Shown: positions 46,799 to 56,207, counted from the first letter of the stretch. The stretch: 64,000 bases of DNA from Aporhodopirellula rubra (GCF_014192335.1 NZ_JACHXU010000015.1:105156-169155), one strand, 5' to 3'. Numbers and translations: made by a program. The notes: generated by a model from the letters alone, not told the origin.

Positions 46799-48313
46799 TT
46801 AAAAATCAATCTGCGCACGTGTAGCAAAGATGCCCGCCTCGCTCTCTCCCTCACGCCAAACATTGGCGTGAATGTAGTTGAGTTGGAATTTGGTTCGAGG
46901 GTTGAGATACCAATTCAGCCCGGCGGTGAAATTGCTCATCCGACCACCCGTAATGTTCTCGTCGCTCAAATCGATATAGGAACAGCGTGCGGCAATTTCC
47001 CAAGCACCGATGCCCCCATCTTTTCCGACGCTTTGTTTAGGGATCACACGACCAAAAACGCCGCCCTTGCCGTTGTAGACTCGCGTCTCGCCGGTCAAAA
47101 AGTATCCGGCGTGGACGTAGGCGCCCGGCAAGAACAACGTTGGCCCATCCGTTTGATCAACGACACTGTAGATCGCTTCGGACTGCGCGTAGAGTGAACC
47201 GCATACCATTGCCAACTCGGCGCCAAACAATTGCGTGTGCTCCGTCGCAATCAAACCGGTATCAACAAACGGCGGCAGGTTATTCGGCACGCCCACCGGT
47301 ACACCCCCGCCGGTCTCACCTATGAAGACCTCCGGCGTGCTCCGATATTGGAGCACATCATTTGCGGGATCGATCAGGCTGTAAGCACCTCCGATATGAA
47401 CGAGCCCCCGTCCGTCATCTTGACTCAATACCACTGCGGTCGCCCGAGTCGCCAACGCATAGCCGCCGTTGTCACCGACGTTGCCTCCATAAAAGTCCGA
47501 CGGGAACCGATACGCCGACAACGCCCATGCCGCGAGTTCGTCTTCACGCGCCCCCGACAGCATCACTCCGGTTTGCCGAAACGGCAAAAACGTGGCAGGC
47601 AATCCTCGTTCGAGAAATGTCATCTCGCGTGCGCTCGTCATCACGTCCATGCCGATCGGTTGTCGGAAAAAACCGACACGTAAATCGCAACGTCCGATCA
47701 CATCTTCAACATCCAATCGCACATCGGCGAAACTGGGCCGGCCCCCAAAACCGAAATCCATGTCGATGCAGAACCCGACATTGTCCCACGCCTTTCCCAC
47801 CGCCGACAAACGCGTCCGCCGGAAATCAGCCCCATCCTGCACGTCACCGACCAAATCACGGTTGGCCGCATCTTGACTGAACCATGCCGCGTCAGTTTGC
47901 AACAAACCCGACAACCGCACCGTGGGATACTTCGGTTTGTCGGTCGTGGCTTGCGCCGGTGCCGCGATCGCGACGGGTTGGATCGCGTCCTCAGGTTGTT
48001 GCATGGCCGACTCATCAACAAATCGCTGCGACCACAACTCATCAATCTGACGCTGTAAGTCAGCGAGTTCCGCGGCGACCGATTCGCGATCCGAATCAGC
48101 TAAACCTGTATCGAGCGCACCTGCTACCTCGCCGACCATCAATTGATCAGACAGGGTCACGCTGCCGTCCTGAGCGCAAACGGAATTACCAAACGCCATC
48201 AACACACCAACGAGTGTCCATCCCATGACAGGAGCCATCGATATGAGCCATCGACGCGTCCATTCAACCGGCGACGAACCGCGTGCGATCTTCGGACTGT
48301 CCGTTAAATTCAT
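46799..48313 (-). CDS. Outer-membrane porin, OprP/OprO (phosphate-selective)-like
   Basis: ATG 48313 (MNLTDSP) gives about 504 residues with a signal sequence (WLISMAPVMGWTLVGVLMAFG, cleaved near SVCAQ). A short coiled-coil (ADLQRQIDELWSQRF) follows, as in trimeric porins of this group, and then an antiparallel beta-barrel pattern: TVRLSGLLQTDAAWF, FRRTRLSAVGKAWDNVGFCIDMDFG, and the closing strands NFTAGLNWYLNPRTKFQLNYIHANVW, ending in aromatic F. These fit the OprP/OprO family. Phosphate or pyrophosphate selectivity cannot be inferred without the arginine ladder. The frame is open further upstream to 48466, but that part is unlikely to be translated. It is convergent with prfB. Confidence 0.85.
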   Translation of the reverse strand: MNLTDSPKIARGSSPVEWTRRWLISMAPVMGWTLVGVLMAFGNSVCAQDGSVTLSDQLMVGEVAGALDTGLADSDRESVAAELADLQRQIDELWSQRFVDESAMQQPEDAIQPVAIAAPAQATTDKPKYPTVRLSGLLQTDAAWFSQDAANRDLVGDVQDGADFRRTRLSAVGKAWDNVGFCIDMDFGFGGRPSFADVRLDVEDVIGRCDLRVGFFRQPIGMDVMTSAREMTFLERGLPATFLPFRQTGVMLSGAREDELAAWALSAYRFPSDFYGGNVGDNGGYALATRATAVVLSQDDGRGLVHIGGAYSLIDPANDVLQYRSTPEVFIGETGGGVPVGVPNNLPPFVDTGLIATEHTQLFGAELAMVCGSLYAQSEAIYSVVDQTDGPTLFLPGAYVHAGYFLTGETRVYNGKGGVFGRVIPKQSVGKDGGIGAWEIAARCSYIDLSDENITGGRMSNFTAGLNWYLNPRTKFQLNYIHANVWREGESEAGIFATRAQIDF

Positions 48314-48554
48314 GTCGACTCGAGCATCAGCACCGGCAATGAGATTGCGTCCAACAAAGATGGCATCACTGACATTGTCGGAAAAACCGGCCCGTCGTTT
48401 GAGACCGTGAATGCCAATCGTTACAACCGGACCGCGGGAGTACGCATTCCATTTGCATGGGTGCAAATCGCAACCTATTCATTGAGCGATTGACTTCCGG
48501 ACTCTCTTTTGACTCCGGCCACTCCGCTTTCTCCTTTTTCAAACGGTTCACCTC

Positions 48555-49019
48555 GTGGCTTTGCTCCGACGCTTTTGGGCTCCTGCTCTGATCCTACTCA
48601 TGGTTGCGATTCACGCAGCCGTGATCGGATACGTGCGCAGCCGCGTTGCCCGGCTGAGCAATCTCGAAAGTTCCGCCGTTGAAATCGGTCGATTGCGGTT
48701 CCAGAACGTGAACGAGCCCGACATGGTTTACCAGTTGGTACTTCATGCGGTTGTCGATCCGACACGCCATTTCCGTGGTGAACAGCGACTGACTCAAACC
48801 AGAATGGAAATCATCGAGTCGGCCGAACAAATGCTCCGTCAAGTCGAACCGGCCTGGTTGGCGGACCCCGCTCAGAAAGAGATTCGCGAGCGGTTAATGG
48901 ACGTCGTCCTGCAAAATCTCGATGAACCTCTCGTCCAAAGGGTGTTGATCACCGACTGGCTCCGCATCCCCAGCTCCCAGACGTCTCCGGCCATCGGCGC
49001 CACGCCTCCGTTGCTCTAA
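48555..49019 (+). CDS. Hypothetical membrane-anchored protein
   Basis: Family not recognised. The GTG-started 154-residue protein has one N-terminal transmembrane helix (WAPALILLMVAIHAAVIGYV) and then a mainly helical or mixed region: VEIGRLRFQNVNEPDMVYQLVLHAVVD, MEIIESAEQMLRQVEP, EIRERLMDVVLQNLDEPLVQRVLITDWL. The general layout (one helix, beta strand, helix, C-terminal strand) recalls FliL-like proteins, but no motif supports this and no flagellar gene is nearby. slyX lies about 150 bp downstream in the same direction. Confidence 0.6.
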   Translation: MALLRRFWAPALILLMVAIHAAVIGYVRSRVARLSNLESSAVEIGRLRFQNVNEPDMVYQLVLHAVVDPTRHFRGEQRLTQTRMEIIESAEQMLRQVEPAWLADPAQKEIRERLMDVVLQNLDEPLVQRVLITDWLRIPSSQTSPAIGATPPLL

Positions 49020-49172
49020 AACGAAGCGATCCTCCGTCGTGAACACGACGATGGAGTTTGTACCGGACCTTCATCCGGATTGAGGCATCCGGATTTAGGC
49101 GTCCAGATTCAGACCTCAATCCAGCCCCCGGGCCTGTCTCGCAACCCTTCGTCCCCCTGCCCGCATCGTTCT

Positions 49173-49394
49173 ATGTCGGACACCCTCAACGAGCGCATCA
49201 CGCAACTCGAAATCCAGCTCGCACACACTCAGCGAACCTGTGACCAACTCAACGAAGTCGTCACGAAACTATCGCTCGACGCCCAAACGCGTGATCGCAT
49301 GTTGCAGCGATTGATGGACCAAGTCAAAGACTTCAAGAACAAACTCGATGATGGCGGCGGATCGCTCGAAGACGAGAAACCGCCGCACTACTAA
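49173..49394 (+). CDS. slyX: SlyX-family protein
   Basis: ATG 49173 gives 73 residues, matching SlyX length; the frame upstream is leader. The sequence is one coiled-coil (LNERITQLEIQLAHTQRTC, DQLNEVVTKLSLDAQTRD, RMLQRLMDQVKDFKNKL) followed by an acidic linker and the characteristic C-terminal KPPHY, which also ends E. coli SlyX. The molecular function of SlyX is not known; the name comes from a phiX174 lysis suppressor mutation. It is convergent with the following Gly/Pro-rich gene. Confidence 0.88.
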   Translation: MSDTLNERITQLEIQLAHTQRTCDQLNEVVTKLSLDAQTRDRMLQRLMDQVKDFKNKLDDGGGSLEDEKPPHY

Positions 49395-49412
49395 ACCGCC
49401 TCAATCGCCTTG

Positions 49413-50042
49413 TTAATCGCGATAATTCGGATGGTAGCCGTCATAGTAAGGAGCGACCGGATACGGTGTGCCCCGCCCAGAGGGATAGGGTGCAAAACCG
49501 TCGGTTCCCGCCGCCGGATTCGGGCGACGCCACTGCTGCCCTGGCCGCTGCGGACCATACGGGTTCCCGGCTCCACCGCCGTTGCCAGGATTGCCAGGGT
49601 TTCCGCCGCCTCCTGGACCTACCGGAGCGATCCCGCCACCATAACCTTGGCCGAAGCCGGGGTAGATGTTGTTGAAACTCAAACCCGCATACGGTGCACC
49701 CCAGTTCGGATAGGGCGTGCTGTAAGGTCGGTATGGAAAACGCCACTCACCATAGGGACGCACGGGATCTCCCCATTGCTCGACCTGGTGGTAGTTGTCG
49801 GCCGATTGACCGTATGCCAGCGAACTACGGTAGTGCGTGTAACCGCTCGTTCTCAGAGGCGGCATGACTGCCGTCGAAGGGGGCTCCACCGGCGCGAACT
49901 GCGCCACACGTTCACCGGTAAGAACGTCATGCGTGAAACGGCTCGGCAAAGTCAACCAATCGGCAGACACCGATTCGAAAACACTGCCTGCGAACACGGC
50001 ACAGACGCATGCGAACAATGGGAGGAGGGTGACACGTTTCAT
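49413..50042 (-). CDS. Secreted Gly/Pro/Tyr-rich protein
   Basis: The start is ATG 50042 (MKRVTLLPLFACVCAVFAGS), a clear signal peptide. The 209-residue product has no recognised domain. The mature part is rich in Pro, Tyr and Gly: EQWGDPVRPYGEWRFPYRPY, then PNWGAPYAGLSFNNIYPGFG, then GGGIAPVGPGGGGNPGNPGN and PYPSGRGTPYPVAPYYDGY. It appears intrinsically disordered. Similar Gly/Tyr-rich exported proteins can be matrix or wall components, but nothing specific is known here. Confidence 0.7.
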   Translation of the reverse strand: MKRVTLLPLFACVCAVFAGSVFESVSADWLTLPSRFTHDVLTGERVAQFAPVEPPSTAVMPPLRTSGYTHYRSSLAYGQSADNYHQVEQWGDPVRPYGEWRFPYRPYSTPYPNWGAPYAGLSFNNIYPGFGQGYGGGIAPVGPGGGGNPGNPGNGGGAGNPYGPQRPGQQWRRPNPAAGTDGFAPYPSGRGTPYPVAPYYDGYHPNYRD

Positions 50043-50284
50043 GTGACCCAAAATAGTTCGTGTTCCCAATTCAGGCGGCCTGCGAGAACGAAAAGATCAT
50101 TCACTTCGCCGACGAACACGTCAAAACCAACCTAACCGGTACAATCCAACTCAATCATGCCGGTGGGCTCTCTGAACGCCTCGTTAATTCGCGGGCGCCT
50201 CTGACGCAGTGACCGGCAGACCGTGTTGCGAGTCTCAACTAACGGAGTCGTTCAGCTCGCGGATCAATCCGGCAGACAACCTGG

Positions 50285-50986
50285 TTAAGAAACCTGAGTC
50301 GCCTTTTGAATCCGTTCGTTCGCATCCTTGAGCAACAACCGCATCGCTTCGCGGGCCGCCTCAGGATCGCGAGCGCAAATCGCATCGAGCACGTTACGGT
50401 GCGGCGGAATGGACGTGCGATTGTCGGACGCCTGACGGTTGGTGACTCGCAAACTCGATGCTAGCGAAACGTGAATCACGTTCGCGACCGGCGAGAAAAA
50501 CAAATTCCCCGTCGCGTGCAAGATCTCAGTATGAAATTGGAGATCAGCCTTCAGGAATTCATCAAGCTTGTCAGTATTCTCTTCCATCTGTTCGAACGCT
50601 TCTCGGATGGCCTGCAACTGTTCGTCGCTCGCCCGCTCCGCAGCAAGCGCCGCGGCCGCTGGTTCGATCGTCTGCCGAAACTCCGTCAGAAAAAACAGTT
50701 GCGAATCACCGGTATCTGCCCGCGACTGCCAATCAAGAACTTCCGGATCGAGATAGTTCCACGACCTCGCTGGTAGCACAATCGTGCCACGCTTGGCCCT
50801 GGAGTCAACCAAGCCCTTCGCCGCCAGCGATTTGATAGCTTCGCGAATGACCGTTCGGCTGACGCCCATCTTGTCACAAAGCACAGCTTCCTGGGGTAAC
50901 GGGTCGCCTGGCTTCACATCTCCCGCCAAAATCTGACATCCCAGATCGTGAACGACTTGGCCACAAAGATTTCGACGAGAACGCAT
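50285..50986 (-). CDS. GntR/FadR-subfamily transcriptional regulator 1
   Basis: ATG 50986 is preferred since MRSRRNLCGQVVHDLG aligns with the paralogue's first residues; the frame extends to 51163. The 233-residue protein has an N-terminal winged helix (PGDPLPQEAVLCDKMGVSRTV, IREAIKSLAAKGLVDSRAKR, GTIVLP). The C-terminal all-helical FCD domain has FLKADLQFHTEILHATGN with the D-x3-H metal ligands and IPPHRNVLDAI with a further His. Such regulators usually repress sugar-acid catabolic genes and are released by the pathway substrate. It is a close paralogue of the regulator at 51662 and precedes the anhydrogalactose-type operon. It probably senses a sugar acid of this pathway, by inference. Confidence 0.9.
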   Translation of the reverse strand: MRSRRNLCGQVVHDLGCQILAGDVKPGDPLPQEAVLCDKMGVSRTVIREAIKSLAAKGLVDSRAKRGTIVLPARSWNYLDPEVLDWQSRADTGDSQLFFLTEFRQTIEPAAAALAAERASDEQLQAIREAFEQMEENTDKLDEFLKADLQFHTEILHATGNLFFSPVANVIHVSLASSLRVTNRQASDNRTSIPPHRNVLDAICARDPEAAREAMRLLLKDANERIQKATQVS

Positions 50987-51661
50987 GTTTTCCATGTAGT
51001 TTAGGCAATCAATACCGATGCTTGGATGACAATTAAAAGAGGGCCTGCGAAGCGTATCAGTATGATTCGAACTTCCTCCAACAGATACAGAGATTACCGA
51101 GATACGCCGACAATAACGCGCAACGAATACGCATTTTTGTTGTTTTGCGCGAAAAAACGGCACAACGTCGCCTTACGGACAATCGGGGGGAATGACTCCA
51201 CACCGAATCTGCAGGAAAACACGAGCTATCGTAGACTCCTCGCCCAACAAAGTCTATTGACTTCACTCAGAGGTTCTTCTGCTGCCAAGATAAGATGAAC
51301 AGCGGTTTCCTAATCGATCGTTGCATTTTCGCGTGGTTTTGTGGTGAGGCAAGAACTCGCCTAGCACAATCCGGTCCCGCAATTTTGCGATCGGCAGCGA
51401 ATCCGATCGACTACGTCCCATCAACCGAACAATTTGCCACATTCAGTTTGCTACCAACCTCGCCTCATCCGCCGCACAATTCTGCGTTTTCACGAGACAG
51501 GTGGGTAGACCACTGCTCAAATCTCACTCAGTTCCTACTCAATACGGCTGAACTGGATCTTCAAGATCGCGTTTGGGGGGAGCAGATTCGGCGAGGCAGT
51601 TTGGCCGGACAGGCGGCGCATTCTGCTCGCAAGGGTTCATCCATCTGGCACGGTACAGCCG
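50987..51661. other. Intergenic region between the two FadR-type regulators
   Basis: This 675-bp gap should hold the promoter of regulator 1. The short string caaagtctattg at 51249 resembles caaagtctatttg beside the operator at 52421, but the operator core TTGTATTACAA is missing. A 181-codon plus-strand frame (51295-51840) has an unconvincing composition and overlaps regulator 2 antisense, so it is not called. Confidence 0.4.
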
Positions 51662-52387
51662 CTATTTTGGACTGGCATCTGACGTTTTTTGGATCGCTCT
51701 TTCAATCCGTTTCGCAGCGTCCATTAGCATCGACAGCATCGCGTCGTGGGCTGCCATTGGCCGGTGTTCAACGATCGCCCGCAACACTTTTTCATGCAGT
51801 GGTACCGATGGAATGTTGTCAGGCGGCAGGCAATTGGTGACCCGCAGGCTGGACTCGAGCGACGCACCAATCACGTTCGCGACGGGTGAAAAAAATGGAT
51901 TGCAGGTCGCTTGCATGATCTCGGTATGGAACCGAATATCCGCGGCGAGAAACGCCTCAACGTCATTGCCAGCCGTTCGATCCATCTCTTCCCATGCCTC
52001 ACGGATCCGATCCAACTCAGGCGTCGACGCGCGCTCGGCAGCCATAGCGGCCGCCTTCGGTTCAACGGCTTGGCGAAATTCAGTCAAACAAATGAGATTC
52101 TGACCACTCTCGTCCGAGCGAGCACGCCAAGCGATCACGTCTTGATCGAGGTGATTCCAAACACACGACGGACGCACAATCGTCCCGCGCTTCGCACGCG
52201 ACTCGATCAACCCTTTCGCCGCGAGCGATTTGATCGCCTCCCGAATCACCGTGCGACTGACGCCCATCTGTTCGCACAACATCCATTCCTGCGGAATCGC
52301 ATCGCCCGGCTCGATTCCGCCTGACACGATACGAACACCGAGATCGTGCACGACCTGCTCACAAAGATTATGACGAGTTCGAGACAT
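51662..52387 (-). CDS. GntR/FadR-subfamily transcriptional regulator 2
   Basis: This 241-residue paralogue of the 50285 product shares near-identical DNA-binding residues (CEQMGVSRTVIREAIKSLAA, then KGLIESRAKRGTIVRP). Its FCD domain has FLAADIRFHTEIMQATCNPF and SVPLHEKVLRAI, so the metal-binding Asp and His residues are kept. The C-terminal domains differ more, so effectors may differ. The start is ATG 52387. The FadR-type palindrome at 52421-52431 lies 34 bp upstream of it, in the shared region with the divergent enolase-superfamily gene, suggesting autoregulation and control of the catabolic operon. Both claims are inferred from position. Confidence 0.92.
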   Translation of the reverse strand: MSRTRHNLCEQVVHDLGVRIVSGGIEPGDAIPQEWMLCEQMGVSRTVIREAIKSLAAKGLIESRAKRGTIVRPSCVWNHLDQDVIAWRARSDESGQNLICLTEFRQAVEPKAAAMAAERASTPELDRIREAWEEMDRTAGNDVEAFLAADIRFHTEIMQATCNPFFSPVANVIGASLESSLRVTNCLPPDNIPSVPLHEKVLRAIVEHRPMAAHDAMLSMLMDAAKRIERAIQKTSDASPK

Positions 52388-52742
52388 TTTTCCTCACACC
52401 ACTTGATTGCCAAAGTCTATTTGTATTACAATACCACATTCACCGCAAGCGTTCGCCCACGGTGCAACGAGAGTGATTCAAAAGGCGACAAGGATCCGTT
52501 GTAAATGCGGGACTGCGACGCCCCAGACTCAACAAGACAACGTTTTTTGTTTTGACACGGGGAGTGCATCGGCAGACGCTGTGGACGACAAGAGACATCC
52601 TCGCAAACAAATGATTGAAGACATGGATAATCAGGATTGGTGCCCCACGACCTCGCCAGTTTCGATGTCATCAGCACCCAGTCGAGTTATCTCGCCTCGC
52701 GCAACCACGAGCGAAAACTCAAATCAAATCGGCTCGTCTGGC
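52388..52742. other. Divergent promoter region with operator
   Basis: This 355-bp gap lies between regulator 2 and the catabolic operon. It contains the 11-bp palindrome at 52421-52431. The frame of the next gene is open to 52407 but lacks family-like residues before 52743, so about 310 bp are taken as leader. Confidence 0.6.
52421..52431 (+). promoter_or_regulatory. Putative FadR-type operator TTGTATTACAA (copy 1)
   Basis: The perfect 5-bp inverted repeat TTGTA-T-TACAA fits the FadR-subfamily consensus TNGTNNNACNA. The same 11-mer recurs at 57729-57739, with matching flanks (ctatttgtattacaatacca versus tctttttgtattacaatatc). It is the best candidate site for the two adjacent regulators. Confidence 0.75.
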
Positions 52743-53897
52743 ATGAAGATCCAATGCATCCGAACACACCACCTGCGTGACCACCTCGATGTGCCATTCG
52801 GTTTTTCACAATGGTATTACGACACGCGAAACACTTTGTGGGTTGAGATTGTTGCCGAGGATGGTACGACCGGTTGGGGCGAGTGCTATGGGCCGTCAGA
52901 AATTTATCAATCCGCGATCAACAGTTTCTATGCGCCGAGACTGCTTAATCAAAACGCCTTAGCAACGGATGTCTTATGGCATTTGATGTGGCGTTCCTCG
53001 CTCGACTTCGCACGCGGCGGAGTGATGATGGGTGCGATGTCGGGAATCGACATGGCTCTTTGGGATCTCCGTGGAAAGGCGCTTGGACAGTCGGTTTCCG
53101 ATCTGATGGGTGGTCGATACGCCGACGAGATTCCCTGCTATGCCACCGGCATGTACTTTAAAGAGATGCCCGAAGCAGACCTAATTTCGTCAATCGTCGC
53201 GGAGGCATCGAGTTACCAACAACAAGGTTTCCAAGCACTCAAGATCAAGGTGGGCAAGAACCTGGCCTTCGACGCAAAACAAATCGAAGCCCTCCGAGAT
53301 GCATTACCGAACATGACCATGATGGCCGATTCGAATCACGCGTTCGATCTACCCGAAGCGATTCAAATCGGACGTATTCTCGAAGAGAATGACTTCAGTT
53401 GGTTCGAAGAACCGCTGTCACCTGAATTCGAAGGACAGTTTCGACAACTCCAAGACAAACTTGACATTCCCATCGCGACCGGCGAATGCGAACAAACGCG
53501 ATATGGCTTCCAACGAATGTTATCGACCGGCGGCGTACAAATCGCGCAACCCGACCTTGCCTATTGCGGCGGTCCTTCCGAAGCATTGAAGATCCGCAAT
53601 CTAGCCTCCTCGATGGGGATCAACGTGGTGCCGCATTGCTGGGGTACCATGCTCAACCTAGCATCAGCGACTCACTTCATTGCATCGGGATATCGCGAAC
53701 CCGGTCGAAAAGAAACTCCGTCGCCACTGCTTGAATACGATCGCACCCCCAACGCACTTCGTGATGAACTTTTTGAAGTTCCCGTGGTCGTTCGCGATGG
53801 CATCGCCCAAGTCCCAACGGGACCGGGACTCGGCGTGATTGTGAATGAAGAAAAGATGCAGTCTTTCGTCGTGAACCAAACCGAAATCAAGGCTTGA
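52743..53897 (+). CDS. Enolase-superfamily (MR/MLE) sugar-acid dehydratase or cycloisomerase
   Basis: ATG 52743 (MKIQCIRTHH) starts a 384-residue protein of the mandelate racemase group. Visible catalytic residues are K167 and K169 in ALKIKVGKN, metal ligands D196 (MMADSNH), E222 (WFEEPL) and E248 (ATGECEQ), and H298 (VVPHCWGTML). These abstract the proton alpha to a carboxylate. In the context of aldehyde dehydrogenase, KDG-type kinase and aldolase genes it would make 2-keto-3-deoxy-galactonate, either by cycloisomerisation of 3,6-anhydrogalactonate or by dehydration of galactonate. The former is favoured because the operon has an aldehyde dehydrogenase and no galactose dehydrogenase. This is inference; other MR-type sugar-acid dehydratases are possible. 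Confidence 0.88.
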   Translation: MKIQCIRTHHLRDHLDVPFGFSQWYYDTRNTLWVEIVAEDGTTGWGECYGPSEIYQSAINSFYAPRLLNQNALATDVLWHLMWRSSLDFARGGVMMGAMSGIDMALWDLRGKALGQSVSDLMGGRYADEIPCYATGMYFKEMPEADLISSIVAEASSYQQQGFQALKIKVGKNLAFDAKQIEALRDALPNMTMMADSNHAFDLPEAIQIGRILEENDFSWFEEPLSPEFEGQFRQLQDKLDIPIATGECEQTRYGFQRMLSTGGVQIAQPDLAYCGGPSEALKIRNLASSMGINVVPHCWGTMLNLASATHFIASGYREPGRKETPSPLLEYDRTPNALRDELFEVPVVVRDGIAQVPTGPGLGVIVNEEKMQSFVVNQTEIKA

Positions 53898-53901
53898 AGG
53901 G

Positions 53902-55338
53902 ATGCTGAACCATCGTTTTTCGATGTTGATCAATGGCAAGTTGATTCACACGGACAAAACATTCCCGGTAACCAATCCGGCTACCGGCAAAGTCGTCGCG
54001 GAAGTCCCCGAGGTGGACGATGCATCGATCCAACTGGCACTAACTTCGGCGCACGACGCCTTTCAAATCTGGTCCCGGATGCCGCTGTCTCAGCGACAAC
54101 CGATCATTGAAAAATACCGCCAACTGCTCGAACGCAATCGCGAAGAAATCATCGGACTGCTGATCACAGAAACCGGCAAACCGTACGACAATGCCGAATA
54201 CGACTTTGGAATGCTGACGACATGCCTTCGTTTTTTCTGTGATGAAGCCGCTCGCATTGACCAACAGGTGATTCCTGACCCCGATGGTCGTTTTTTGAAC
54301 TACACCCTACGTCAGCCTCTGGGAGTGGTGGTGGGATATCTCGCGTGGAACTTCCCGCTGCTGAACCTCGGATACAAACTCGGACCGGTATTGGCATCCG
54401 GATGCACCGCGATCATCAAACCATCTCAGGTCACCCCGCTGGCGACGCTCCGATGTGCAGAATTGCTGATTGATGCAGGCGTACCCGATGGCGTCATTAA
54501 CATTTTCAGCGGCACCGATTATGACGTCACGGCCCCGCTGCTCGAGAGCGGCATTCCTTCGATGTTCACGATGATCGGATCGACGCGAGCAGGTGTCGGC
54601 GCGATGAAGTCGGCCTGCACGAACGTCAAACATTTCTCCGTCGAGTTAGGCGGAAACGCCCCCGTGCTCGTTTACGACGATGCCGACATCGAGGCCGCGG
54701 CTCACAGCATTGTCGATCTGAAATTCGCTAATTCGGGTCAAGTCTGCGTTTCCCCCAATCGCTGCTTCGTCCACGAATCCGTGTATGAGGAATTCTTGTC
54801 CGCCGCGGCCGCTCGCGCGTCGGGCATCACCCTCGGCGCCGGACGAGGTGACGGACGACGAATGGGGCCAGTGCTCACTTCTCAAGCACGTGACCGAATG
54901 TTGTCATTGATTTCAGCCGCACAGGAAAAAGGGGCCTCGATCGTTTGTGGGGGCAAGGCTCCCGACCCAGCCATGGAAGGCTTTTTCATTGAACCGACCA
55001 TCCTTCGCGATGTCAGCCGAGACATGGCACTGTCATGCGACGAAATTTTCGGCCCGATCCTGCCCGTCATCCCCTTCACTGACGATGACGACGAAATCGC
55101 ATTAGCCAACGATACCGAATATGGATTAGCCGCTTACGTGTACACGACGAACATCACCCGAGGGCTCCGAGCAGCCGCCGAGATCGAAGCGGGCAGCGTT
55201 TGCGTCAACGAAGTCCACTACGCCGTGCACCTGCCTCACGGCGGGTTGAAACAAAGCGGCGTGGGCAAAGACTGCTCCCGCTACAGCTTGCAAGAATACC
55301 TCACGCTCAAACGGGTTTCTGTCCTCGTTGGTCCGTAA
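53902..55338 (+). CDS. NAD(P)-dependent aldehyde dehydrogenase (anhydrogalactose dehydrogenase candidate)
   Basis: This 478-residue protein belongs to the classical ALDH superfamily. It shows WNFPLLNLGYKLGPVLASGCT (NAD(P) and oxyanion region with N150), KPSQVTPL, MIGSTRAG, the general base E248 in FSVELGGNAPV, and the nucleophile C282 in NSGQVCVSPNR. Start ATG 53902, four bases after the preceding stop, implies translational coupling. Its closest general types include succinate-semialdehyde, lactaldehyde and sugar-aldehyde dehydrogenases. In this operon it may oxidise 3,6-anhydrogalactose to 3,6-anhydrogalactonate; the enzymes known for that step are of the ALDH superfamily. Substrate and cofactor preference are inferred, not seen. 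Confidence 0.92.
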   Translation: MLNHRFSMLINGKLIHTDKTFPVTNPATGKVVAEVPEVDDASIQLALTSAHDAFQIWSRMPLSQRQPIIEKYRQLLERNREEIIGLLITETGKPYDNAEYDFGMLTTCLRFFCDEAARIDQQVIPDPDGRFLNYTLRQPLGVVVGYLAWNFPLLNLGYKLGPVLASGCTAIIKPSQVTPLATLRCAELLIDAGVPDGVINIFSGTDYDVTAPLLESGIPSMFTMIGSTRAGVGAMKSACTNVKHFSVELGGNAPVLVYDDADIEAAAHSIVDLKFANSGQVCVSPNRCFVHESVYEEFLSAAAARASGITLGAGRGDGRRMGPVLTSQARDRMLSLISAAQEKGASIVCGGKAPDPAMEGFFIEPTILRDVSRDMALSCDEIFGPILPVIPFTDDDDEIALANDTEYGLAAYVYTTNITRGLRAAAEIEAGSVCVNEVHYAVHLPHGGLKQSGVGKDCSRYSLQEYLTLKRVSVLVGP

Positions 55339-55402
55339 TGACGCCCCTACCGAATCGATCCGGTTCAACACAATCACCGCATATCGGCATCCCGCACTCC
55401 TC

Positions 55403-56044
55403 ATGAACTTCCCGACCGAAATTTTAGACCGACTAAGAAAGTCAGGCGTCGTCGCGGGTTTCTCGGTAGATAATGTCGCGCACGCAATCCCGCTGGCCAA
55501 AGCACTCCTCGCTGGCGGCATCGACGCCATCGAACTGACACTGCGAACGCCCGCGGGACTCGAGTCGGTCAAAGCGATCTGTGAAAACGTTCCCAACATG
55601 CTAGTGGGCGTTGGCACCATTTTGACGCCGGAGACCGCTATCGAAGTCAAAGCAGTGGGCGCCGATTTCGGCGTTGCTCCGGGAATGAATCCCCGTGTCG
55701 TCCGCGCCGCACAAGAGGCAGGCCTTCCCTTCGCACCCGGCATCGCCACACCATCGGACCTCGAAGCCGCGATCGAGCTGGGTTGTCGATTCGTCAAATT
55801 CTTCCCGGCCGAACCGGCCGGAGGAATCACGTACCTTCGCAGCATGGCGGCCCCCTATCAACATTTAGGCATCGAGTACTTTCCTCTCGGTGGAATCAAC
55901 GCCGACAATATGTCGAGCTATCTCCGGGAACCCAACGTTCCGGCCGTCGGCGGATCCTGGATCGTGCAAAAGGAATTAGTCGATCGCAAAGATTGGTCCG
56001 GCATCACCGAACGTGCTGCCGCAGTATTCAAGCGCACGAAATAG
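55403..56044 (+). CDS. 2-keto-3-deoxy-6-phospho-galactonate/gluconate aldolase
   Basis: ATG 55403 (MNFPTEILDRL) gives 213 residues, the usual size for class I KDPG/KDPGal aldolases; the frame upstream from 55328 is leader. Active-site residues are E44 in AIELTLRTP (with R48), and the Schiff-base K132 in GCRFVKFFPAEPAGG. Other family features are GVGTILTPE, GVAPGMNP, PFAPGIATPSDLE, and FPLGGINADNMSSYL for phosphate binding. It splits the phosphorylated ketodeoxy sugar acid into pyruvate and D-glyceraldehyde-3-phosphate in the cytoplasm. The kinase for the preceding step is the next gene. Confidence 0.93.
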   Translation: MNFPTEILDRLRKSGVVAGFSVDNVAHAIPLAKALLAGGIDAIELTLRTPAGLESVKAICENVPNMLVGVGTILTPETAIEVKAVGADFGVAPGMNPRVVRAAQEAGLPFAPGIATPSDLEAAIELGCRFVKFFPAEPAGGITYLRSMAAPYQHLGIEYFPLGGINADNMSSYLREPNVPAVGGSWIVQKELVDRKDWSGITERAAAVFKRTK

Positions 56045-56207
56045 CGTTCAGGAAATTTCGTGCGGCAACGTTCGATTGCAATCCGCATCGTTTCCGCTCA
56101 CGTTCACGAACGTCCCGCCTGTTCTTCAATAACGAAACCATCAATCGGATGCTTCCGTCGGTGATTGCATCTCCCCATCAAACTCGACAATCATGTGGAA
56201 TGAGCCA

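Noticed and set aside
48555-49019. FliL-like flagellar protein
   Set aside because: Only general topology is similar; no FliL motif is present and no flagellar genes are nearby.
51249-51260. caaagtctattg as a third regulator-binding site
   Set aside because: It resembles only the flank of the 52421 site and lacks the palindromic core, so it may be chance similarity.
51295-51840. 181-codon plus-strand frame between the FadR regulators
   Set aside because: It runs antisense into regulator 2 (a clear gene) and has no recognisable domain.
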